A DNA stretch of 64,000 nt from Saccharofermentans sp. Lineage in GTDB: Bacteria; Bacillota; Clostridia; Saccharofermentanales; Saccharofermentanaceae. The position numbers and the translations under genes were made by a program. How positions within the stretch are numbered: the stretch's first letter is position 1; every line of letters starts with the position of its first letter. Below, piece by piece: positions 1 through 8,636 of this stretch. A model generated the notes under the pieces. The model saw nothing but the letters and a program-made list of their open reading frames with translations, did not search any database and was not told the DNA's origin. The stretch spans positions 62,001-126,000 of the forward strand of contig JAKSRC010000004.1 of the NCBI GenBank assembly GCA_024403855.1. Direction: 5' to 3'.

Positions 1-99
1 AATGATTATTGGTTAGTAACTTCTAAAAAGGAAGAATTTGATCAGTTTGGCGAGAAGGGCAAGCCGGTCGAGAAAATAAATGAAGAAAATGAGACATAG
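1..99 (+). CDS. C-terminal end of an unidentified protein (partial)
   Basis: Frame 1 is open from the first base of the window to a TAG at 97-99 and gives 32 residues, rich in Lys and Glu near the end (ending EENET). This is the 3' tail of a gene that begins before the window. The fragment is too short to identify a family. The hydrophilic charged tail suggests a cytoplasmic or cytoplasm-facing C-terminus, but that is only inference. Its stop codon lies inside the left arm of the inverted repeat at 95-127. Confidence 0.6.
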   Translation, partial: NDYWLVTSKKEEFDQFGEKGKPVEKINEENET

Positions 100-127
100 T
101 TTATGAACAAAATGTTAACAAACTATG
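95..127. promoter_or_regulatory. Inverted repeat upstream of the pilX-like promoter, candidate operator
   Basis: Arms of 15 bases (95-109 and 113-127) around a 3-base centre match at 13 of 15 positions. The right half-site, read on the minus strand, is CATAGTTTGTTAACA. No T-run follows on either strand, so it does not look like a rho-independent terminator. The half-site agrees at 13 of 15 positions with that of the inverted repeat at 13342-13370, which also lies upstream of a pilus-gene promoter. A shared DNA-binding regulator is inferred. Confidence 0.55.
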
Positions 128-158
128 TAAAAAAAGTTAGCAAAATTCGAATTTTCTG

Positions 159-187
159 TTGAAAATCGAATCGAGATGTCTTAAAAT
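159..187 (+). promoter_or_regulatory. Sigma-A-type promoter for the pilX-like gene
   Basis: TTGAAA at 159-164 and TAAAAT at 182-187 are separated by 17 bases. Transcription would start near 194, leaving a leader of about 84 bases before the ATG at 278. The leader contains a possible nested stem (TGCG 212-215 with CGCA 232-235, GGG 216-218 with CCC 223-225). Confidence 0.7.
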
Positions 188-277
188 AGGCTCAGGTAAT
201 AAGGCGAATTGTGCGGGGTAGTCCCGACAAACGCAGTTAAATAACACTTTAAGCCATAATGAAGGAAGGTGCTTCTT

Positions 278-2464
278 ATGATTAAAAGATTAAATAAGTC
301 AAAGAAAAGCAAGCAGGGCGCAATTCTTATTATTGTTGTTCTTATCCTCGCACTTGCTATGATCTTCATTGCATCCGCTATGATGCTTACTCAGTCTACA
401 AGACGTCGTCTTTATTCTGAGACAATGAAGAGCCAGGCTAGACTTACAGTTACTTCTGCCTCAGAAGTCTTCTTAGAAGCACTTAAGATGCAGGAAATCA
501 CAGATACCCAGATTGAGTCAATCATGGGTCAGACACACGGTGCGGGCAAGTCCAAGGTAAAGATGGTTGTTCCTGGAGTGCCTGGTATGTCTGAAGCTGC
601 TGATAACTGCACATATCTTGATATTTACGCAGATCCAACAAATACTGATATCGTTTATTGCGATTTCACAACAATCATTGGCAATCAGACAGAGAACGTT
701 CAGGTTGTTCTCAAGGCTGAGAAGGAAGAACCTGCTTTCGGTACTCAGTTCAAGAACCAGGTTGAAGTTGCCGGTGGTGTCGGTGTAGGTGAATTGAGAT
801 TCACACGTGGTTGCGGTATGTGGGATGCAAGCAAGATTTCTGCTCCTACAGATAACAACATCGTTATGAGAGGTTCTTATAAGGGCCAGACTTCAAGCTC
901 ACAGTATTTCTCCGATGCAGTCTTCGGTCAGGATGCTCACGATGTTCAGTTGGGCGGTGGTGAGAAGTTCTACGGAAGAATGGTATTCCTTCAGGGTTCA
1001 CAGATGAGCTGCCGTTCAAGCGCTGACGTTTATGGTGATATTTACTTGATCGGTAAGGATAACAGCGCAGGCTTGGCTCTTAAGGATCCCGGACAAGCTG
1101 GTTTGTGGGACAATCTCTCCGGTAAGAAGAATAACTTCGTATTCTCCGGAAGAAGCGTTCAGAATGATAGTGGCGACCAGAACAAGAAGATTTATGGCGC
1201 TCTTACAAACGGTGCTACTCACAACATTTTCTTCGTTGACGCAAGTGGTAACAGCGTAGGTGCTACACACAACAACATGAAGGGTAAGGCTAGTGATTCA
1301 TATAGCTACGACCTTAGCACATACTCAAAGACTAATAAGGCAACACTTACCGGTTTGGCTGCATCTGTAAAGAGATACCAGGGTTGGAACTACAGTAGCG
1401 CTTCAAATCCGTTCCCGTCTGCTTCTTCAGTATTTAGTAAGCTTTGTCCTGATGGTAAGACAGCTACAGGTAACGGTTCAGTTGCACTTACATATGCAAC
1501 ACATAGCCCTGATGGATCTAAGTCTTATCCTGCAGGCACAGCAATTCCTAATGGTCAGAAGTATGTTGTAAATCCTGTTACAACATCTTACCCTACCTAC
1601 AAGATGACAAATGGTGTTATTGATGCGGACAAGGTAATCAACCTCAACAGCATTTCATCTTCAGTTAACCTTGCTCCTGGTTACTACTACATTACAGGTA
1701 ATAGCAACACAGTAAGCCTTGGTGATGATAGCACAAAGAACAATCCTATCGTTATCGGTATCGATGGTTCAGTTGGAGATGAGTATCGTTTCTACTTCGC
1801 AGCTAATCATACATTTACACTCAGAGGCGTAATCTTTGCAGTTTATAATGCAAATGCTCAGAAGCCCGTTATCTTCATCATGGAAGATGGTGCAAGACTC
1901 CAGCTTTCACATGCAAATGACGGTGGCAGCTCCAAGCTCTGCTCTGCAGGTTTCCTCTCTATTCCTAACAGACCTAATTGCAACAACTTCACTAGCATGG
2001 TTGGTTACATCAATAGCACATCTTGGGATGCAGAAGCTGTTGAGCATTCAAACAACAACTTTAAGGATAACAACGGTAACTTGATCAAGGTTAAATACTC
2101 TAAGTATTACGATAATATCGTTCGTCCTTCAGTATTCCTTTACGGTGTAAACAACAACATCTTGGCTTGCGGCCCGAACGTAATCCTCGAGGCATATATG
2201 GGTCTCTATGGTAACTCAGGATTTGGTCCGCTCAACGTAGATGCAAGAGTTGATATTTACGGAAGAATCGAATGCGCAAGAACAGCTACATATACTAACT
2301 TCGTAGCTGGATATGATAACCCGGTAGGAAACTTCAGTATGCCGTACTGCCCGCAGCCTGTATCTGATAACTCACTTCCTAAGCAGAGAATTGCTAAGTC
2401 AAAGTATTCAGTTCTTGATGTTATCTACTATTACGGCGGCGATGCTTCTGCAGCAACAACTTGA
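278..2464 (+). CDS. PilX-N-like type IV pilus protein, large beta-rich ectodomain
   Basis: A 728-residue protein with a basic N-terminus (MIKRLNKSKKSKQG), then a prepilin-like hydrophobic helix starting AILIIVV. The Gly-Ala junction fits a prepilin peptidase site, but there is no Glu at mature position 5, as in PilX/GspK-type minor pilins. The long remainder is rich in Gly, Asn, Ser and Tyr and looks extracellular and beta-structured. The ATG at 278 is chosen because GGAAGG at 264-269 is correctly spaced; a GTG at 269 overlaps that site. A strong promoter and a terminator make it a single-gene unit. A tip or adhesin role in the pilus encoded at 5804-15123 is inferred, not shown. Confidence 0.7.
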   Translation: MIKRLNKSKKSKQGAILIIVVLILALAMIFIASAMMLTQSTRRRLYSETMKSQARLTVTSASEVFLEALKMQEITDTQIESIMGQTHGAGKSKVKMVVPGVPGMSEAADNCTYLDIYADPTNTDIVYCDFTTIIGNQTENVQVVLKAEKEEPAFGTQFKNQVEVAGGVGVGELRFTRGCGMWDASKISAPTDNNIVMRGSYKGQTSSSQYFSDAVFGQDAHDVQLGGGEKFYGRMVFLQGSQMSCRSSADVYGDIYLIGKDNSAGLALKDPGQAGLWDNLSGKKNNFVFSGRSVQNDSGDQNKKIYGALTNGATHNIFFVDASGNSVGATHNNMKGKASDSYSYDLSTYSKTNKATLTGLAASVKRYQGWNYSSASNPFPSASSVFSKLCPDGKTATGNGSVALTYATHSPDGSKSYPAGTAIPNGQKYVVNPVTTSYPTYKMTNGVIDADKVINLNSISSSVNLAPGYYYITGNSNTVSLGDDSTKNNPIVIGIDGSVGDEYRFYFAANHTFTLRGVIFAVYNANAQKPVIFIMEDGARLQLSHANDGGSSKLCSAGFLSIPNRPNCNNFTSMVGYINSTSWDAEAVEHSNNNFKDNNGNLIKVKYSKYYDNIVRPSVFLYGVNNNILACGPNVILEAYMGLYGNSGFGPLNVDARVDIYGRIECARTATYTNFVAGYDNPVGNFSMPYCPQPVSDNSLPKQRIAKSKYSVLDVIYYYGGDASAATT

Positions 2465-2491
2465 TAGCAGATATTACAAAACTAACAAATC

Positions 2492-2525
2492 AAAAGGGTT
2501 GACTCAATCGAGTCAACCCTTTTTA
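2492..2525. terminator. Bidirectional rho-independent terminator
   Basis: A perfect stem, AAAAGGGTTGACTC against GAGTCAACCCTTTT with loop AATC, is followed by T residues on the plus strand and, because of the flanking A-run, also on the minus strand. It separates the convergent pilX-like gene and the minus-strand operon ending at 2551. Confidence 0.9.
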
Positions 2526-2550
2526 GTTACAAAAAAATGAAAGTAGAATC

Positions 2551-2991
2551 TTATTCCAAAGTAAGTAGATCGGAAAGATAAGTAATGTCTTCAGCAATAG
2601 ACTGAATGGACTGATCAGTAATCTTATCGTCAGGAATTACATTAACGCCATAAGCTTCGACGCTTTCTGAAGCGAGAATGACGGACTCAGATTTTTCCAG
2701 AAGTCTCAGCATATCACCGTTTAAGGGATTGCTTTCATCCATAAGTTTCGTTCCGGAATCAACAAGATAGATAACGACACTATTAAATGAGGAATGACAG
2801 AGGCTGTTAAGGAAAGCGGAAAGCAACTTCCTGCCATGATCTGAATCGACCGAATAATAGTCATGCTTGATTAGAACATATTTTGAGGATGCCTCAAAAG
2901 GATTCTTTTCCTGCATAACCTCAATAAGTGTGTTATCAGCTAACTTCTCAGTTTCTGAAAAATCAAGATTGCTTCTTGGATTGTTGTTCAT
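2551..2991 (-). CDS. DsrE/YedF-like small protein
   Basis: A 146-residue soluble protein. The region with KYVLIKHDYY, an SAFLNSL segment, VVIYLVDSGTKL and an ESVEAYGVN segment resembles the C-terminal DsrE-like half of the YedF family (sulfurtransferase-like, linked to selenium metabolism). The N-terminal TusA-like domain with its catalytic Cys is absent, and no obvious active-site Cys is seen. ATG 2991 is chosen because GGGAGGG lies just upstream; the frame is open further upstream but without a better site. It overlaps the end of the DUF6062 gene by 29 bases and is the last gene of the yebC operon. Function is unknown. Confidence 0.6.
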   Translation of the reverse strand: MNNNPRSNLDFSETEKLADNTLIEVMQEKNPFEASSKYVLIKHDYYSVDSDHGRKLLSAFLNSLCHSSFNSVVIYLVDSGTKLMDESNPLNGDMLRLLEKSESVILASESVEAYGVNVIPDDKITDQSIQSIAEDITYLSDLLTLE

Positions 2992-3724
2992 CAAAATCCC
3001 TCCCATCGGAAGAAAGGAATCGCATAGAGCGCTGAATCGAGTTCTTGCTTGTTCCCCAAGGTTTGTCGGTATTGCGATAATCAAATTTCAAAGTGAAATA
3101 CTCGACATCAGAAATAAGCGAATCGAATGTCTGTGAATTATTAGCATAAAGAGCATCGACAAAATCAGAAGCTTCATTCTGAGAAAGCTTTGCAGCCTGA
3201 CGTAAAAGTAAAGAAGTGTGAGGCAAGCAATGGCATTCTGCATTTAAGAACTTCTGATTAAAAGCTCGATCATGAGAAAACATCCAGCAGATGACTTCTA
3301 CATAATGCTTCATAGCCTCGTTAAGATTATCGCAAATAGGACAGAGGTTAATTCTCTTGTCGATAAGATCTGCAACACTATTCAATTTCTGCTTATAATC
3401 TGCACTTCTACCTTTGAGAAGACCAGCTTTTGCAGGAATAGAAGACTTCATTTTTGGATTCAATTCTTCATTAAAATCCTTAAGATGAGTATGCATAACA
3501 AGACCCAATCCTAATCTATTGGTAACAGCCTTGTTGAGTTTTCCCATATGAACAGGGCAGAAGCCAGTCTTATTGGTAATCTTTCTAGTATCCGGTTCCA
3601 TCAAAGAAGGTCCGAGATAGTATTCAAGATAATTTGTTTCAGCCTTATCTCTGAGTCTGCAGATAGGGCAACCTCCGGGTTCGCTATACGCATCATTAAC
3701 CGGAATCATATAAATCTTTTCCAT
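2963..3724 (-). CDS. DUF6062 family protein
   Basis: A 253-residue protein starting MEKIYMIPVNDAYSEPGGCP. Cys/His pairs occur in order: CPIC near residue 19, a GFCPVH segment near 55, a second CPIC near the middle, and an ECHCLPH segment. These suggest metal binding. The N-terminal pattern matches what I recall of DUF6062, a Firmicutes family of unknown function; the match is from memory. The gene starts directly at the stop of the upstream P-loop gene and overlaps the next gene, so translational coupling is likely. A redox or metal-sensing role would be guesswork. Confidence 0.65.
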   Translation of the reverse strand: MEKIYMIPVNDAYSEPGGCPICRLRDKAETNYLEYYLGPSLMEPDTRKITNKTGFCPVHMGKLNKAVTNRLGLGLVMHTHLKDFNEELNPKMKSSIPAKAGLLKGRSADYKQKLNSVADLIDKRINLCPICDNLNEAMKHYVEVICWMFSHDRAFNQKFLNAECHCLPHTSLLLRQAAKLSQNEASDFVDALYANNSQTFDSLISDVEYFTLKFDYRNTDKPWGTSKNSIQRSMRFLSSDGRDFDEQQSKKQS

Positions 3725-4800
3725 TAATTAACCTCCTGTGGAAGTGGTTTTGGTAAATGCATGAGTCTGTTAGCTCTGACATTTACACCATTCATAGTAA
3801 TGGATGTAAATTCCTCAACAGCATTTCCGACCTTCTGCTGACAAGTTTCCAAAACCTTCTGAGCATCATAACCATAATAAAGTGCAAGATCGAGGCTGAT
3901 CATAACACCAAAAGTCTGTTTTTCAGTTTTAAATGAAGTAACACCGGCAAAACCCGGAACGTCTCGAAGAACGATCTTAATAAGATCAAGAATTGCTTCG
4001 TCGGATATCGAATATGAACCGAGGGAAGAGAAGGTGGGTCTTACAACTGTTCTGTCAGAGTCCGGCGCGAGAGGAGTAACACCTCGCTCGCGGTCAAATC
4101 TCTGTCTCAATTTACTGAAAGGATCTGAGAAATAACCGGAGAATTCATGCTTGATTTCCATGCTTGGAACAGGAATCGTATGCATACCTTCAGTCATTCG
4201 CGTTGTTCTTGCAAGTCTTCTCTCTTCTTCAGTCGAGACATCCTCAATTCTGATAAGCATGGAAGGCTGGTTGAGCCAGAGATTATTGCAAATCTTGCTG
4301 AGCATAGAATCTGAAGTGCCCAGGATCATAAGAGCTCTGGGCATAGATTCAACTAAAGCTCGGCGCATGACGGAAGATCTTGTAGGATCAACAAAGAGAG
4401 CCTGTCTTACAGACTCCATCTTTGTTGGCGCTTTTTTTGCTGAGGTTCCGGCAACAATACGGCTTCCGTTGATGAGAAGTCCGTCGTCAATTATGTAATA
4501 AATACTGTTATCACGGGAAACTTTAATTGCTCTTGTACTTTTGCCGGTACCGGAAGGTCCGACAAAAGCGATAATAGCAATATTGGACAAAACTTCGCGA
4601 GTTAACTGTTCACTCGAAAGGATTAACTCGACATTTCGCTCATGGTTTTGAGCGGAATAATCTGAGTTAATATTCTGGTTTGCAGAATTGGATCTGTCGA
4701 ATCGCTTGAGAGTTCCTCTGAATTCAGACAACAAAGTCTTGCGTGCTGCGGGAGCACTTTCATTTGCGACTTGCTCTTGTCTTAAATCCTGATTGTCCAA
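3724..4800 (-). CDS. P-loop NTPase with C-terminal Asp23/Gls24-like domain
   Basis: A 358-residue protein. Residues 1-60 are polar and probably flexible. GPSGTGKS at 81-88 is a Walker A motif, followed by about 130 residues with a nucleotide-kinase-like look. Residues about 297-345, beginning FGVMISLDLALYYGYDAQKV, resemble the Asp23/Gls24 alkaline-shock domain (beta strand, then the helix that pairs with partners). The start is a TTG at 4800 with AAGGA upstream; the first internal ATG lies after the Walker motif and cannot be used. It sits 11 bases after yebC. The domain combination is unusual and the function is not known to me. Confidence 0.6.
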   Translation of the reverse strand: MDNQDLRQEQVANESAPAARKTLLSEFRGTLKRFDRSNSANQNINSDYSAQNHERNVELILSSEQLTREVLSNIAIIAFVGPSGTGKSTRAIKVSRDNSIYYIIDDGLLINGSRIVAGTSAKKAPTKMESVRQALFVDPTRSSVMRRALVESMPRALMILGTSDSMLSKICNNLWLNQPSMLIRIEDVSTEEERRLARTTRMTEGMHTIPVPSMEIKHEFSGYFSDPFSKLRQRFDRERGVTPLAPDSDRTVVRPTFSSLGSYSISDEAILDLIKIVLRDVPGFAGVTSFKTEKQTFGVMISLDLALYYGYDAQKVLETCQQKVGNAVEEFTSITMNGVNVRANRLMHLPKPLPQEVN

Positions 4801-4811
4801 ATCAATTGTCC

Positions 4812-5537
4812 TTAGCCGATCCAGTTGTGGAATACTTCCTGGATGTCTTCATTCTCATCCATCATATCGAGCATCTTTTCGAGCTGAGCAACAGCATCGG
4901 GATCCTTAACTTCAGCAGTAGTGATAGCTACAGGGCCCAAAGTGGAGTCAGCAATTACATAGTTCTTAGCTTCGAGGGCTTCACGAACAGTGTAGTAATC
5001 TGAAGTAGCAGTTGAAATGATGTAGAATTCATCGTCTGAATCGAAGTCAGAAGCACCACAATCAAGAGCATCGCCCATTACCTGGTCTTCATCTTCGTAA
5101 TCTTCCTTGGAAATAAGAATTGTACCCTTCTCATTGAAGAGGAAGGAAACAGAACCGCCAACGCCAAGGTTACCACCGTTCTTATCGAAAATATGTCTCA
5201 AATCAGCAGCAGTACGGTTGCGGTTGTTTGTAAGTGTCTTAACCATGATGGCAACACCAGCGGGACCATAACCTTCGTATGTGATTTCTTCATAATCGTC
5301 GCCCTCGCCAGCTTCTGCAGCCTTCTTGATAGCACGATTAATATTGTCGTTGGGCATATTGGCAGCTTTTGCCTTTGCTACAACGACTTTAAGTCTGGAA
5401 TTGCTGTTAGGGTCAGGGCCACCGCCTTTGACTGCTACCGCGATTTCTTTGGCAAACTTAGTAAATATAGCACCCTTTGCTGCATCAGATGCTTCTTTCT
5501 TTCTCTTAATGTTGCTCCATTTAGAATGACCTGACAT
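4812..5537 (-). CDS. yebC: YebC/PmpR family regulator
   Basis: A 241-residue protein beginning MSGHSKWSNIKRKKEASDAA, the hallmark start of the YebC family, and of normal family length. Members have been described as DNA-binding regulators and, more recently, as ribosome-associated factors that help translate difficult proline stretches. ATG 5537 is preceded by GGAGG; a TTG two codons earlier overlaps the normal spacing and is rejected. First gene of a four-gene minus-strand operon, with a good promoter at 5576-5604. Confidence 0.93.
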   Translation of the reverse strand: MSGHSKWSNIKRKKEASDAAKGAIFTKFAKEIAVAVKGGGPDPNSNSRLKVVVAKAKAANMPNDNINRAIKKAAEAGEGDDYEEITYEGYGPAGVAIMVKTLTNNRNRTAADLRHIFDKNGGNLGVGGSVSFLFNEKGTILISKEDYEDEDQVMGDALDCGASDFDSDDEFYIISTATSDYYTVREALEAKNYVIADSTLGPVAITTAEVKDPDAVAQLEKMLDMMDENEDIQEVFHNWIG

Positions 5538-5575
5538 TAACAACCTCCAAATATGTCTATAAATATAATCAATAT

Positions 5576-5604
5576 ATTATACTTATTTTAGATAAGATGG
5601 ACAA
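5576..5604 (-). promoter_or_regulatory. Sigma-A-type promoter for the yebC operon
   Basis: On the minus strand TTGTCC (5599-5604) and TATAAT (5576-5581) are 17 bases apart. Transcription would begin near 5569, about 30 bases before the yebC ATG. Confidence 0.8.
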
Positions 5605-5803
5605 CCAAATACAGTGTGACAATGGCTTAATATCCGCGACACCTAAATGTCAAAAATATTTATTGTGCAGATTGCCTTTTAAACTTGTTATTTGGACTTT
5701 TCTGTTGTATAGTTCTTACATCTATGCTTGGGCGAAGTGCGCCTATCTATATTTGTGTGCATTACTTGAGTGTATATTCTAGAAGAATTGTCGGGAGGAA
5801 TCG

Positions 5804-7468
5804 ATGAAAAGATTAGGTGATATTCTCGTCGAAAGTGGCTTCCTAAATGCTACCGAACTGGCAGAAGCGCTGAGCCTGCAAAAAGATTCAGGCAAGCGAC
5901 TTGGTGAAGTAATCGTTGAAAGCGGTTTGATGTCAGAGTTCGACATTTTGAGAGCTGTTTCAAGTCAGTATAACTATCCTATTATTGATTTGACAGGTAT
6001 TGAAGTAGACCCTAAGGCCACAGTTTTATTGACTCAGAAATTCTGCGAAGAGAATGTAGTGTTCCCGATAGGTTTTGATGGTGACACCCTCGTTGTCGCA
6101 ATCGATGACCCGATGAATATTACAATCGAAGACGAGTTGCAGTTCCAGACTGGCTATCAGGTAACCTTGATGCTCGCTACACACACTTCCATCATTGATG
6201 CCATTAAGGTTCATTACGGAAGAGAGAGTGCGAACAAGGCAGCTGAAGAACTTGGTACAAGCCTTGAAAGTGATCAGGCTGCTGAGACAAGCGAGATTTC
6301 CGAAGCTGTTAACAGCGCACCGGTAGTTAAGCTTGTTAACTCAATGATTGAGTATGCTATCCGTGCAGGATCATCAGATATTCATATCGAACCGCTCGAA
6401 GACAGAGTCAGAGTTCGTATCCGTATTGACGGTGTCATGCAGGAAGTAATGAGCAACCCTATTTCTGCAAAAGACGCCATTACAACAAGAATTAAAATTT
6501 TAGGCGGTATGAATATCGCAGAGAAGCGTATTCCTCAGGACGGTCGTATCACAACGACAATCAATGGTGAGGACGTGGACATGCGTGTATCCATCCTTCC
6601 TTGCGTTACTGGTGAGAAGACCGTTATCCGTATCCTTGCCAAGAATGACGCTAACTTGAATAGAAAATACCTTGGTATCAGCGATCGTAACAATGCGATG
6701 ATCGACAAGATGATCAAGGTACCTCAGGGAATCGTTCTTATCTCCGGCCCTACAGGTTCAGGTAAGACAACAACCCTTTATACTCTCCTTGCAGAGAAGA
6801 ATACCGATGACGTTAATATCATCACAGTTGAGGACCCGGTAGAAATCCGTGTTCCAGGTTTGAATCAGGTACAGGTTAATTCAAAAGCAGGAATGACCTT
6901 CGCAAGTGGTCTTAGATCCATCTTGCGTCAGGACCCTGATATTATCCTCGTCGGAGAAATCCGTGACGGTGAGACAGCCGAGATCGCAATGAGAGCCGCT
7001 ATCACCGGACACCTTGTATTCAGTACAATCCACACGAATGATGCTGTATCTTCCATCAACCGTCTCATAGACATGGGTCTTGAGCCTTACATGGTATCTT
7101 CAGCTTTGGTTGGCGTTGTATCACAGCGTCTTGTTCGTCGTATCTGCACTAACTGTAGAGAAGCTTACGAACCTGCTGAGTACGATAAGCAGTATTTGAG
7201 ACTTGACGATGGTCAGAAGATTTATCATGGTAAGGGATGCTCCGAATGTAACGAAAAGGGTTACAGAGGACGAATCGCAATCCACGAGATTGTTATCATC
7301 ACTTTGAAGATGAAGGCTTTGCTCGAGAAGAGAGCAAGCGAAGACGAGATGCGTGTACTTGCTGTTCAGGAAGGCACACAGATGCTTCAGGATTCTGCAA
7401 GAGATCTCGTACTTGAAGGTATTACAACGGTCAGCGAGCTTAACAGAGTAGCTTACACAATTGACTGA
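5804..7468 (+). CDS. pilB: Type IV pilus assembly ATPase PilB/GspE family
   Basis: A 554-residue cytoplasmic ATPase expected to power pilus extension. The N-terminal 1-140 is an MshEN-like domain (MKRLGDILVESGFLNATELA). Walker A GPTGSGKT is at 315-322. The Asp box, Walker B (DPDIILVGEIRD) and His box (TGHLVFSTIHTNDA) follow. Two CxxC pairs (CTNC and CSEC) form the usual zinc site in the C-terminal part. GGGAGG at 5793-5798 sets the ATG. First gene of the pilB-T-C-M-N-O run; I found no convincing promoter directly upstream. Confidence 0.95.
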   Translation: MKRLGDILVESGFLNATELAEALSLQKDSGKRLGEVIVESGLMSEFDILRAVSSQYNYPIIDLTGIEVDPKATVLLTQKFCEENVVFPIGFDGDTLVVAIDDPMNITIEDELQFQTGYQVTLMLATHTSIIDAIKVHYGRESANKAAEELGTSLESDQAAETSEISEAVNSAPVVKLVNSMIEYAIRAGSSDIHIEPLEDRVRVRIRIDGVMQEVMSNPISAKDAITTRIKILGGMNIAEKRIPQDGRITTTINGEDVDMRVSILPCVTGEKTVIRILAKNDANLNRKYLGISDRNNAMIDKMIKVPQGIVLISGPTGSGKTTTLYTLLAEKNTDDVNIITVEDPVEIRVPGLNQVQVNSKAGMTFASGLRSILRQDPDIILVGEIRDGETAEIAMRAAITGHLVFSTIHTNDAVSSINRLIDMGLEPYMVSSALVGVVSQRLVRRICTNCREAYEPAEYDKQYLRLDDGQKIYHGKGCSECNEKGYRGRIAIHEIVIITLKMKALLEKRASEDEMRVLAVQEGTQMLQDSARDLVLEGITTVSELNRVAYTID

Positions 7469-7484
7469 TAAGGAGGTTTTTAGC

Positions 7485-8597
7485 GTGGAAGGATTTAGTT
7501 TATCGATCGAATCGATTTTGGCTGAATCAGTAAGGATGGGTGCTTCAGATACTCATATTACTGTTGGCTTGCCACCGATGATTCGTGTTGACGGTATGTT
7601 GATGCCGTTGGGCAACCAGCCACTTACTGCTGCAGATACTGAGTATCTTTGCAAGTCTATGATCGACAAGTCAAGACAGCAGTATCTTAACGAGAGAGGT
7701 GAGATCGACTTCTCTTACATTGTTGAGAACTTCAGCCGTTTCAGATGCAATGTTTATAAGCAGCGTGGTACTTATGCTCTTGCTGCAAGAACTATCACAA
7801 ATGAGATTCCTTCATGTGAGCAGCTTGGTCTGCCTCAGATCTTTAAGGAATTGGTAATGAGACCTAGAGGACTTATCCTCGTTACTGGCCCTACGGGTTC
7901 CGGTAAGTCAACAACTCTTGCTGCCATGATCGGACACGTTAACATGACCAAGAAGTGCCATATCCTTACTCTTGAGGAACCTATCGAGTATCTCCACATG
8001 CACGGAGAAGCTATGATCAACCAGAGAGAAATTCACGAGGATACACTCTCATTTGCGAATGCTCTTAGAGCTGCTCTCCGTGAGGACCCTGATATTATCC
8101 TCGTCGGAGAAATGCGTGACCTTGATACAATCAGTACTGCTATTACCGCAGCCGAGACAGGACACCTTGTTCTTTCAACACTCCATACGTCTTCCGCTGC
8201 TGATACAGTTAACCGTATCATCGACGTTTACCCGCCGCACCAGCAGGATCAGATCAGAGTTCAGCTCGCTACATGTCTTGTTGCCGTTATCTGTCAGACA
8301 CTTGTACAGAGAATCGGTGGTGGTAGATGCGCTGCATTCGAGATCATGATTTCTAACGATGCTATTAAGAATAATATTCGTGAAGGTAAGACATACCAGA
8401 TTGACAGTACAATCGCTACAAGCCTTCAGGCTGGTATGTGCCCTCTTGATTTCTATCTCGCAGAGCTCGTTAAGCGCAATATGATTACTAGAGATGTTGC
8501 TCTCCAGAGAAGCAGAATCCCTGACGATTTGAAGCGTTTCATCAACAATGCAGGTCAGACGAACAGCCCGTTGTTCGGTGATCTCGATTTCGCCTAA
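7485..8597 (+). CDS. pilT: Type IV pilus retraction ATPase PilT
   Basis: A 370-residue PilT-type hexameric ATPase. Walker A GPTGSGKS is at about 135, followed by an Asp box (LTLEEPIEYLH), Walker B (DPDIILVGEMRD) and His box (TGHLVLSTLHTSSA). The start SIESILAESVRMGASDTHIT matches PilT N-termini. The GTG at 7485 is chosen because AAGGAGG (7470-7476) is 8 bases upstream; an ATG-like start at 7461 would overlap pilB and precede the Shine-Dalgarno. Its presence next to pilB suggests dynamic, retractable pili (inference). Confidence 0.93.
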   Translation: MEGFSLSIESILAESVRMGASDTHITVGLPPMIRVDGMLMPLGNQPLTAADTEYLCKSMIDKSRQQYLNERGEIDFSYIVENFSRFRCNVYKQRGTYALAARTITNEIPSCEQLGLPQIFKELVMRPRGLILVTGPTGSGKSTTLAAMIGHVNMTKKCHILTLEEPIEYLHMHGEAMINQREIHEDTLSFANALRAALREDPDIILVGEMRDLDTISTAITAAETGHLVLSTLHTSSAADTVNRIIDVYPPHQQDQIRVQLATCLVAVICQTLVQRIGGGRCAAFEIMISNDAIKNNIREGKTYQIDSTIATSLQAGMCPLDFYLAELVKRNMITRDVALQRSRIPDDLKRFINNAGQTNSPLFGDLDFA

Positions 8598-8636
8598 TAT
8601 CGGCAAAAACTAATCTGATAAGGAGGGAAAATATAG

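Noticed and set aside
95..127. Terminator of the gene ending at 99
   Set aside because: The hairpin is A/T-rich and overlaps the stop codon, and no T-run follows on the plus strand.
194..277. c-di-GMP or preQ1 riboswitch in the pilX-like leader
   Set aside because: Conserved cores of c-di-GMP-I, c-di-GMP-II and preQ1 classes are not present; only simple stems are seen, so it is listed as a finding and not as a riboswitch feature.
5597..5782. A 61-codon open frame in the yebC-pilB intergenic region
   Set aside because: No Shine-Dalgarno, overlaps the yebC promoter, and the translated sequence is Cys/Tyr/Leu-rich without a family pattern.
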